Below are positions 55,555-64,000 of a DNA stretch of 64,000 bases, one piece after another; within the stretch, counting starts at the first letter, position 1, and each line of letters opens with the position of its first letter. The DNA comes from Marsupella aquatica. Its lineage: Eukaryota > Marchantiophyta. Position numbers and translations under genes: made by a program. The notes beneath the pieces are model-generated. The model did not search any database and was not told the DNA's origin. It saw only the letters and a program-made list of their open reading frames with translations. Location: assembly GCA_973895155.1 (NCBI GenBank), contig OZ316897.1, forward strand, positions 14,570,001-14,634,000, in the 5' to 3' direction.

Positions 55555-56780
55555 CTAAGTGTTAAGGTAGTCGAGTTCCGCGACTAGGGTCCACAGAACT
55601 TGGAAGATCAGGTACGTGCAAAGAGGATGAATCAGCTCCTTGCTGGAAGTTCTTCTAGCAAAGCACACAATGCAACACTTGTGCAAAAAAGTAAACCTTG
55701 AAAAGCACCATTGAACGAAAGCCCAACATCTGTGCACATGCACACACTCACAAAACAGATGAGGAATAGACTCCACCACTCCCATACAGAGCTTGCAGTC
55801 CCATACACCATGGTCGATCCGCAAAGCCTGTTCCCTGGTGAACAGACCTCGAGCAGGCACCCACCACATGAAAGTTTTGCGCCGAGCAGATAAGTCAAAA
55901 GCCCACAGATGAGACCAGTTGTGTGCCCAATCCATATCAGACTGAGCCACCCCCCCTCCCCCCAACATCGATTGAGTGCCTCCACAACCAGCCCCTTACC
56001 TGTAGATCGGAAGTAAACTAGAGAACTTCTCTATAGTAAGCCCCTTCAATGCCCCCACAATAAGCTCTTTAGGTGTAAGATCGGTGTCTAGTACAATCGG
56101 AAGTTCTCCAATTTAAACACTTTCATAGGCTCCATTTTATCCTCCCATCTGCATTGGTCAATGCTTATGTCCAATTCAAAACAACAATGGTGCACCTGGT
56201 AATCAGGGCAAGAAATTCAGTACCCAATGCCAAGACCGAAGCAATGAAGCCCCTGATCAGCAATAAGCATCCAAACAGATCACGCACAACATCCCATGTC
56301 CTCATCCTAGAGGTCCCTAATGGCCCGAACACCCAATCGTCTGCACAACTTGGTAATAGCAGAAATAGTTTCATTTGGGAGAGAGTGAAAACTTCTCACA
56401 CATGGCAATCCTCCATTGACCACCACCTAGGGAAACCCAAGGCCCCTAGGACAAAGGACAAATCCAAGTCTTCCACAATCCCCTAGTATATGGTAAGCAA
56501 CCCATAGTTGGAAAAGAGAGCAGCAATTTGTCTTGGAATGAGCATTGATTCCTTCTCAATACCTTGTAATTCATCTTGCCAACAAGTTGTTGGAGTCCAA
56601 TAGTCTAGCCCATTCCAATCTAAAATCATCAAGAGCTTTAGTAAACCATTGACATAAGAGCCCAGTGTGACTACAAAAATCTTTAAACCCAAGTGCCCCC
56701 TCAACTCTAGGCTTTGTCATCCACTTGAAGGCCACTAAAGGGATTTTCTTGCCTCCCTGAGCATTAATCCTCACAGAAAG
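55555..56780 (-). pseudogene. LINE ORF2 fragment 3
   Basis: On the minus strand, 56774-56483 has MTKPRVEGALGFKDFCSH...LCQWFTKALDD, and 55985-55555 has the zinc-binding part (SARRKTFMWW, CKLCMGVVESIPHLFCECVHVHRCW). Both correspond in order to fragment 2 but in opposite orientation. Frames change in between. Confidence 0.65.
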
Positions 56781-56955
56781 TCATGACATGATGCAATCAT
56801 CTTCTTAGGAAGGGCTTTTGAGGACCGGAGAAACATCATATGATAAATATGATTGCTTGTAACATGTGTCAGACAAGAACAGCCTGCCCAGTGAAAGACA
56901 AGAACATAGTCAACCACAAAGATAGCCAAGCTCCAATCCTAGTTAGACAAAATGA

Positions 56956-58491
56956 GTGAAGTTGGTTTATTTTCAGCCCCACCTCCATTGGAGCATTAGG
57001 TTGGCTAAGAACAAGTGCTTGGGCCCCGATGGGGTTCCAGTGGAATTTTTTGTTGCAAATTGGCCCCTTGTGGGCCCCTCCCTGCACCGTGCACTACTGC
57101 AAGGAATGGACGATGAGTTTTTCTTGCCTGAACTCACTTGGGGCTCCATTCTTCTGTTACGCAAGAAAGGTGATCAAAGGCATCCGACAAACAAACGCCC
57201 AATTACGTTACTAAATGTGGTCCACAAAATTGGTGCGGAGGCCTTCCAAATGAGGTTGATTCCAGTCCTGCAAAGATTCATTACACCTCAGCAATTCGCT
57301 TTTCTGCCTAGGCAAAATATCCATCATTCCCTGATGCTGCTCAATGAAATGTTACATCACGCAGAGGCCTCACGGCAGGATCACATCTTACTGAAATTGG
57401 ATGTCACTAAGGCCTTTGACAAGCTCGAGTGGCCCTTTCTCCTATCTCTGATGGAGAAGGTTGGTTTTGACGGATTGCTAATGAAATTCCTGAGGGCTAT
57501 GCACGCGCGCTACTGCTGCATCGGCTGTTCTTCTCAATGGGCACCTGGCTTCCCCTTTTGGACTTGCTAGATTGGTCAGGCAGGGGTGCCCCTTGTCTCC
57601 TTTGCTTTCCCTTATTGCAATTGACGCCCTTAGTCAGATGATTAATTGGGAAGTGGGTAGGGGCGCCATTCAGGGAGTGGAGATCTAGCCCGCCATTGTA
57701 CACAATGTTCACAATCTCTATGCTGATGACCTGGTCATGCTTATACGTGCACCATGGAATTTGTCGACAAATGTAAGCAGGTCTTGGATCTCTTTGGTGT
57801 GGCTTTAGGGCTGTTTTGTGCTTGGGAGAAAACCAAGGCAACATACATCTCTCCTAGAAGAATGCCGATTGAATTCAGGCGCCTTCCTTGGACGTGGGCA
57901 AATGAATTCTATGCTTCTAAGCTCCTCGGGATTCCAATGGCTCAATCTATCTCCAAAAATCAAATGGTACAGTCCCTGACGGAGAAGCTGGAGTCTACAC
58001 TAGATAAAGTTTGTAGGAGTTTGGGATCGTTAATTGCAAGGGTAACCGTGGCAAACCATCTTGTCATGAGCACCCTGTGGTTCATGCTCACTGTTTGGGC
58101 TGGACAGCTACACACTTTGGCCGACATGCAAAAGAAGATTACAACTTTTGTGTGGCAGGACAGAACTCAAGAGCCCGCTCGAGAGTGGACTTTGCCACAA
58201 TCACGAAGCCTAAACACCTGGGAGGACTTGGCCTGGTTTCACTTGCTACGCAGTTTAGAGCACTGGCTGGGAATTTCATCATTTGGGCATTGGCCGAAGG
58301 GGACCACCCTCTGCGCAGAATCCTACAACATGAATTGAAGCAGCTATCAATACAGAAGTGGGGAGCGGAAGATTACTCTTGGGTTTTTTTTCAGTGTCAT
58401 ACGCTACCGAAAGGTGGATCCCGTGTTTGAATCAACATTTGCACTGGATGGAATGTCATTAAGAAGAATTTTTGACTTGCATCCCCAGGGC
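56956..58491 (+). pseudogene. LINE reverse transcriptase, fragment 4, split by copia element 2
   Basis: The plus-strand frame begins with the reverse-transcriptase core (KNKCLGPDGVPVEFF; LLRKKGDQRHPTNKRPITLL; motif A LKLDVTKAFDKLEW). A phase shift near 57550 moves on to motif B (GCPLSPLL) and the catalytic YADD at 57719-57730. Further frames give KTKATYISP, the thumb region and FATITKPKHLGGLGLVSLA. Copia element 2 interrupts it at 58492, and sequence of the same LINE orientation resumes at 63875. At least two frameshifts and one stop (TAG near 57687) make it inactive. Confidence 0.78.
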
Positions 58492-58496
58492 ACTTG
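58492..58496. repeat. target-site duplication (left) of copia element 2
   Basis: ACTTG, repeated at 63870-63874 directly after the right LTR. Confidence 0.85.
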
Positions 58497-58640
58497 TGTT
58501 AGATATTGCTCTAGTCTTGTGACTCATGAGCTAACCACAGTTAGTCTAACTCGGGTTAGGACTTAGCTAATGTTAGCAGTAGTGCTGTTGTGCATATAGC
58601 TGGGGCTGATGCCAGACCCTGGTGGAACTTAGGCTCATTG
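58497..58640 (+). repeat. 5' LTR of copia element 2, truncated
   Basis: Matches the first 144 bases or so of the 3' LTR with several substitutions, then breaks off at 'aggctcattg', where filler DNA begins. The rest of the LTR and the primer site are deleted. Confidence 0.9.
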
Positions 58641-58812
58641 CAATTCTGACGACACCATTTGCACAAGATTGCACAAGATTGCATGTGATCGCTACCGAAA
58701 GGTGGATCCCGTGAATCCCAATCCCGTCATAATCCTTTCACGGGATCGAGATCCAAAGGTGGATCCCGATCCCGTCAGAATTGCAAGTTTGTGCAATCTT
58801 GTGCAAATGGTA
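58641..58812. other. filler DNA patchwork at the deletion in copia element 2
   Basis: Composed of short copies of nearby sequence. 58690-58713 repeats 24 bases of 58402-58425 (outside the element). 58655-58676 is a perfect inverted copy of 58789-58810. 58638-58651 is a perfect inverted copy of 58773-58786. 58681-58696 is inverted to 58813-58828 with one mismatch. It sits exactly where about 0.9 kb of LTR and leader present in copia element 1 is missing. Confidence 0.7.
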
Positions 58813-59039
58813 GGTACCGATCACATGCAATTCTGACAATGGGTTGTACTTGGTATTTTGGTTATTCTCCGAGGTGGTCAAAACGGGGGAGTTTCCCAAG
58901 GTTTTACCCACCCTGACCAAAATTTGAATAACTTTTTCGTCAAATTTTGATTTTGATTTTGGCTTTAAGTATTGGACTCCTAGCTTCATGGGCTACACGG
59001 CGATGTTGAGTTTTGAGTTTTATGAGAAGTTTTCTCATA

Positions 59040-60095
59040 TGAGTGACTCGGGGGATACTAGAAGAATTGGCATCGGTGGAGCTTCAGGATCGCGACGGTC
59101 AGACGGTGAGTCTGAGGAGGAGCTGCTACCATTTGAGGAGGAACTTGTAACACCGGTATGATCACCGGTGCGGCATGCAGTGGAGGAAGCTATACTACTA
59201 CCAGAGCTATCGGTAGTTGGGAAGAAGAGGGAGATGGCTAGATTTGGAGGAGTAAAGTTTGAGGTGGAGAAGTACGATGGTCGTATTGATTACTTGTTGT
59301 GGGAGAAGCAAGTGAAGGGTGTTCTTCGTGCCATGGGCTTAGCTCATCTGCTTTCGTCGCGAGAGCAGTATGATGGGAGAGGAGGAGATTTTTGTGAGGC
59401 AGTGGAGACAGGAGTAGGTGATTGCTGTCAATGCAATGATGCTATATCTCAAGCCGCACATCATCAAGCAACTGGATGATTATGCGGATTGCGCGTCATT
59501 GTTCAAGGCTCTAAGAGAGAAGTACTACCGGGAAGATGCATCAGACCGGCTGTACAAGAAGTCTCTCTTGATGAGCCTCAGGTTCAAGGAAGGGAGCAAG
59601 ATGCAGGATCACCTGGATGAGTTTGACAGTCTAGCGGTGGATCTGTCAAACCCGGGAAAAGGAGTTGAAGATGAGAATAAGGCCTTGCTTCTGCTAAGCT
59701 CCTTACCGCCGTCTTATCAGGGCTTGAAATAGGTGCTCTTGTACAGAAATCTGAAGTCCATTTCATATAATGAGGTGGTGAGCTCTTTACTGTCTGATGA
59801 TGCTCAGAAGAAGCTAGGTCAATCACAGACAGCATCTTCTTCTGGCACTGCGCTGAACGTGAACAAGGGAAGAGCAGCGCAACGCACGAATGGGCAGAAC
59901 AGGTTTAGATCTACATCACGGGAGAGATCTAAATCTAGAGGGAAATCGCAAGAGAGAAAGCCTCTTGCATGTTGGAATTGTGGCAAGCCTGGCCACATGA
60001 AAAGGGATTGTCGAGTAAAGGTCCCTACTGCCTCTGCTAACGCGGCATCGAGCTCGCATGAGGTAGATTTACTCGATGATGATGACATATTGTGA
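59040..60095 (+). pseudogene. gag: copia Gag remnant of element 2
   Basis: Starts with an ATG-led acidic peptide (MSDSGD). It is interrupted by TGA near 59159, by a phase change and TAG near 59430, and by TAG near 59730. The surviving parts align with Gag of element 1: VEKYDGRIDYLLWEKQVKG; KPHIIKQLDDYADCASLF; LLLLSSLPPSYQGL; CCHC knuckle CWNCGKPGHMKRDC. It ends at TGA 60093-60095 behind DDDDIL, at the same position as the gag/pol TGA of element 1, and the phase continues into pol (CQGYAL ... DDWILDSAYTFHIC). Confidence 0.8.
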
Positions 60096-63000
60096 TGTCA
60101 AGGTTATGCTCTCAACGTAGTGTCAAATCCAGGTAGTGATGACTGGATTCTAGATAGTGCATATACTTTTCACATTTGCTCTAGGAGAGATTTTTCAGTT
60201 CTTACACGGTTTCCTACGGGTCAGTGTTGATGGGAAATGGAATCCCATGTCAAGTTGTTGGACTTGGATCTGTAAGATTTCAGATGTTTTATGGTGTTGT
60301 AAGAACGTTGAGGAATGTGAGACATATTCCTAGCATGATGAAAAATCTCATTTCACTTGGAGTTTTAGAGGCAAATGGCCATCAATGGAGTTCTGCTAAT
60401 GGTGTCCTTCAGGTTTCAACTGGTACTAAAGTTGTATTGAAGGGAAAGAGACATAATAATCTATATGTTTTGGAGGGCAATGTAGTTTGTGATGAAGCCA
60501 ATGTAACCTTATCTCATGAGGAGACTGCCTGGCTGTGGCACTTCTATTTGGGCCACATGAGTGAAAAAGGTTTGACTATTCTTTAGAAGAAAGGATTACT
60601 TTCTAATTTGTAATCTTGTAAGTTGGAATTTTGTGAGCACTGTGTGCTAGGGAAGCAGCACAGGAAACCCTTCGGAGTTGGAACTCACACCAGCAAGGAG
60701 GTACTTGAGTATGTACATAGTGATGTGTCGGGTCCAGCCCCTACTCCCTCACATTCTGGACGGTTATACTATGTCACATTCATTGACGATTACTCAAGGT
60801 ATGTGTGGATATACTTTCTACACAATAAGTCTGATGTTTTTACCACTTTTAAGGAGTGGAAAGCCCAAGTTGAGAATCAGACTAGTAATAAGGTGAGATA
60901 TCTATGATCGGATAACGGCGGTGAATAAAGTTCTGGTGAATTTGGAATGTATTGTAAGGAGCAGGGGATTACCCGCCATCTCACAACAAGTTATACTCCT
61001 CAGCAGAATGGTGTTTCTGAGAGACTCAACCAAACACTATTGGACCGCTCGAGCAGTATGTTGAGTTAATCATGCTTACCACATAAGTTTTGGACTGAAG
61101 CTGTCAACACTGCAGCTTATTTGGTAAATTTTTCTCCATCCAGTTCTATTGGATTCAAGACGCCATTTGAAATGAGGTACGGGTGTCCAACAGATTACTC
61201 ACATCTGAGAATTTTTGGATGTGATGCTTATGTGCTTACACCTTTCCAGCTGCAATCCAAGCTGGAGTCCAAGTCGAAGAAGTGCATTTTTCTTGGCTAT
61301 CAGAAAGGTGTGAAGGGTTATAGGTTATGGGATCCAGTAACCTGTAAGTTAATTGTCAATAGAGATGTGTCCTTTAATGAGTCCAGATCATCAAAGGAGG
61401 GGGAGAGTTCTCAGGACTCCCATACTGACAAGGGGAAATCTCCCATCCCAGACCGGGTTGAGGGGGAGATTAGTCATGATGATGTTCATGACAGGAGAGA
61501 TGGAGAAGCTTCAGGCTTGGAGCTGGTTCCTGTGATGGAACAAGAGGAGCAGATTGTTGCTGGGGTACCTCAAATTCAACCAGCAGCAGCAGCAGATCAG
61601 CCTGAGTCATCTACTAGAAGAACTTCCAGTCGTTCTATTAGAGCTCCTACCAGGTATGGTCAATGGGCAGACTCATCTAAGCTAGATGATATTGACATTG
61701 CACCTGATGATGATGATATGGCTTTGATCTTGGAAGAAGGAGAGTCTTCTTCATATAGTGAGGCTTGTGCTTCAGAGCAAAAGCATGAGTGGAATGCAAC
61801 AATGCAGAGGGAGTTACAATCTTTGAGTGACAACAAGACATGGGAGCTGGTGGAGCTTCCAAGAGGTCAACAAGTGGTGGACAGCTTGCAAGTGGATTTA
61901 CAAGTTGAAGGACAGTCCTTCAGAGGGTGGAGATAAGATCTATAAGGCAAGGCTTGTTGCCAAGGGATTCACTCAAGAGAAAGGCGTGGACTACAATGAG
62001 GTCTTTTCACCGGTGGCTAAGTATTCCACAATTCGGATCTTGTGTCAACTTGTTGTGTTTTTTAATCTGGTGATGGATCAGATGGATGTTGTTACAACTT
62101 TTCTTTATGGCAACTTGGAAGAGTTGATCTTCATGAGACAGCCACTAGGCTTTATGAAGAAGGGCCAAGAGAACTTAGTTTGCAGATTGCTCAAGTCTTT
62201 GTATGGATTGAAGCAATCTCCCAAACAGTGGAACAAGCGGTTTGATAATTTTATGCTTGCTCAAGGTTTTACAAGGATGGTATATGATCCTTGTGTGTAT
62301 ACGAAATCAGTCAAGAATGATGTATTTGGGTTCATCATTCTAGTGATCTATGTGGATGACATGTTGATTGTGGCTAAAGATCAATCTGAGGTTGACAGTC
62401 TCAAGGCAAAATTGAGTGTTGAATTCAGGATGAAGGATCTTGGTAAGGCCAAGAGGATCTTAGGGATGGAGATTTTTAGGAACTCTGATATTGGACAGTT
62501 GTGCTTGAGTCAAGGCCAGTATGCGAGAAAAGTACTTGCACGATTCAACATGGAGAACTGTAAGCTAGTGAGTATTCCTTTAGCTTCACATTTCAAGTTA
62601 TCATCGGCTTTCTCTCCTATGGATGCTATGGAGAAAGGCCTGATGGCTAAGATTCCTTATGAGAAGGCAGTAGGCAGTCTGATATATTTGATGACTTGTA
62701 CTAGGCTTGACTTGGCCCTAGCGATGGGCAAGGTTAGCAGATTCATGTCAAATCCAGGGAAAGTACATTGGGAAGCTGTGAAGTGGATTCTCAAGTACCT
62801 CAAGGGTACACAGGACTATGGTTTACTATTTGATAACAGATCAGATAGAACGTTAGTTGGCTATGTAGATTTTGATTATGGAGGCTGTCTGGATACAAGG
62901 AGGTCAACAACTGGGTTTGTATACACTCTTGGAGGAGGATGTATCAGTTGGAAATCTACCTTGCAGAAGTGTATATCTCAATCTACTACAGAAGCAGAGT

Positions 63001-63311
63001 ATGTTGCAGCAGCAGAAGCAACAAAGGAAGCAATTTGGTTGGACAAGTTGATCGCGGAGATGGGTTTAGAGCATGGCAAAATGACTCTAAACTGTGATAG
63101 TCAGAGTGCTCTTCACTTGGCTGCTAACCAGGTGATGGATAGCAGGGTGAAGCACATTGATATCAAGTACCATTTTATCAGGCAAGCAGTGTCTGATAAA
63201 ACTTTTGAGCTAGTCAAGATTGATGGAAAGCTCAATCCCGCTGATGCCTTTACCAAAGTGATTCCTTTGGAGAGTTTCTCAAGACACCGTGCTACTTTGC
63301 ATGTTTTGTAG
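60096..63311 (+). pseudogene. pol: copia Pol remnant of element 2
   Basis: Integrase and HHCC segments are broken by several stops (near 60584, 60612, 60906, 60927 and 61068) and a phase change near 60220. The integrase part keeps HSDVSGP and SDNGGE. From 61121 the frame covers the integrase end and linker, with another phase change near 61880. The last 1.4 kb is one long open frame with reverse transcriptase (VTTFLYGNLEELIF, YVDDM at 62349-62363) and RNase H (STTEAEY). GYVDSDYG of element 1 is GYVDFDYG here. Inactive as a whole. Confidence 0.85.
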
Positions 63312-63512
63312 TTGTAGTGCAAGTAGAGTTATTTAGCAATGTGTGACTATTTGTATATGGATTACTCATTCCTATTTGGCTACGACTTAGTTCTAGTTAA
63401 CCCTTAGTTAACCCTTGTGGTTTTTAGGGGGAGACCTGGTTTGGTGATTGTCTAGAACTTCCCGCTGAGGAATCCATATGGTAGCATTTAGTCCAATTAC
63501 CAAGACAAGAGT

Positions 63513-63524
63513 CAAGGGGGAGTT
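63513..63524 (+). promoter_or_regulatory. polypurine tract of copia element 2
   Basis: CAAGGGGGAGTT directly before the 3' LTR. Confidence 0.8.
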
Positions 63525-63869
63525 TGTTAGATATTGCTCTAGTCTTGTAACTCATGAGCTAACCACAGTTAGTCTAACTCGAGTTAGGACTTAGCTAATG
63601 TTAGCGGTAGTGCTGTTGTGCATATAGCCGGGGCTAATGCTAGACCCCTGGTGGAACTTAGGCTCATTGTTACGGAGCTAGTTGAGAGATAGGGAGAGCT
63701 TGTGCTGTGGATGTTTGGTATGGCCGGTCGGCCTAGAGTGCAGTAAAGCTCTTGTGTGTTCCCGTGGACGTAGCCTCATGTGGAGGTGAACCATGTATCT
63801 CTCTGTGTCAACTATTGTGCGTTGGATGGTTCATGGGCTTGCCGTTACAAATGTCGTCTATGCTCAACA
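63525..63869 (+). repeat. 3' LTR of copia element 2 (345 bp)
   Basis: TGTTAG ... CTCAACA. The last 130 bases match the LTR of copia element 1 ('gtgttcccgtggacgtagcctca', 'gtgcgttggatggttcatgg'), but the U3 part is different and lacks the 18-bp array. Confidence 0.92.
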
Positions 63870-63874
63870 ACTTG

Positions 63875-64000
63875 GAAGGATCGAGAGATCTTCCTTTATG
63901 GAAACCACACCACAATCATGTTCACGCCAATCAGGCAAAGTGTCATATAGCAACCCACAAAGGAAAATCAGAGGGGCTGGTTTTCGCCATATGAAGGACG
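63875..64000 (+). pseudogene. continuation of LINE fragment 4 behind the copia insertion
   Basis: Follows the duplicated ACTTG. No domain can be read in so short a piece; the assignment rests on its position as the right flank of the insertion. It runs off the window. Confidence 0.4.

Larger units (their letters stand above)
58497..63869 (+). mobile_element. decayed Ty1/copia retrotransposon, copia element 2
   Basis: Plus-strand element with a truncated 5' LTR (58497-58640), filler DNA, gag and pol remnants and a full 3' LTR (63525-63869). Target duplication ACTTG. It is a relative of copia element 1: the end of the LTR, the leader and all protein segments match in order. LTR differences, frameshifts and at least nine stops show that it is older. 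Confidence 0.92.

Overview
The window is nuclear DNA of a land plant. It carries spliced, GT-AG introns, an IMP3 gene with four introns, an F-box/kelch-type gene, an L-type lectin receptor-kinase locus and many plant retrotransposons. The low gene density and abundance of old and young transposons suggest a large genome. I cannot name the species; a seed-free plant is possible but is only a guess.

Layout. 0.3-6.4 kb: a PHD-finger reading frame of the EDM2-like kind, followed in the same orientation by a large decayed DDE transposase gene (best match by motif layout: P/THAP9-like) and a 61-nt tRNA-like sequence. 6.7-17 kb: minus-strand remains of at least two Ty3/gypsy-type elements, an intact 631-codon coiled-coil ORF, and a GC-rich block with recurring inverted motifs. 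17-26 kb: AT-rich DNA without a gene I can support, with tandem and dispersed repeats. 26.2-32.7 kb: a complete, very young Ty1/copia element on the minus strand, with matching LTRs, a 5-bp target duplication (AGGTT), primer-binding site and polypurine tract. 33-35 kb: dispersed repeats and a possible SINE. 35.3-37.7 kb: a lectin receptor-like kinase whose frame breaks exactly in the glycine-rich loop. 38-42.5 kb: minisatellites and a local segmental duplication. 44.1-45.6 kb: IMP3 (plus). 47.7-49.2 kb: F-box gene (minus). 50-58.4 kb: repeats and four LINE fragments in alternating orientation. 58.5-63.9 kb: a second, older copia element (plus; target duplication ACTTG) inserted in the last LINE, which resumes after it.

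Only IMP3 and the F-box gene look like intact host genes: IMP3 acts in 18S rRNA processing in the nucleolus, the F-box protein in SCF-type ubiquitination. Most other coding sequence is transposon-derived and decayed. Many of the stops are TGA or TAG that one C-to-T change from CGA or CAG would explain.

The most interesting signals are: (1) a chromatin-reader-type PHD frame beside a P-like transposase; (2) an in-frame TGA at the same gag/pol position in two copia copies, one of them very young; (3) LTRs of one young element that differ only by four 18-bp promoter repeats; (4) a patchwork of templated filler DNA at a deletion in the second copia element; (5) a tRNA-like fold without a D arm; and (6) an IMP3/F-box gene neighbourhood that may be ancient.
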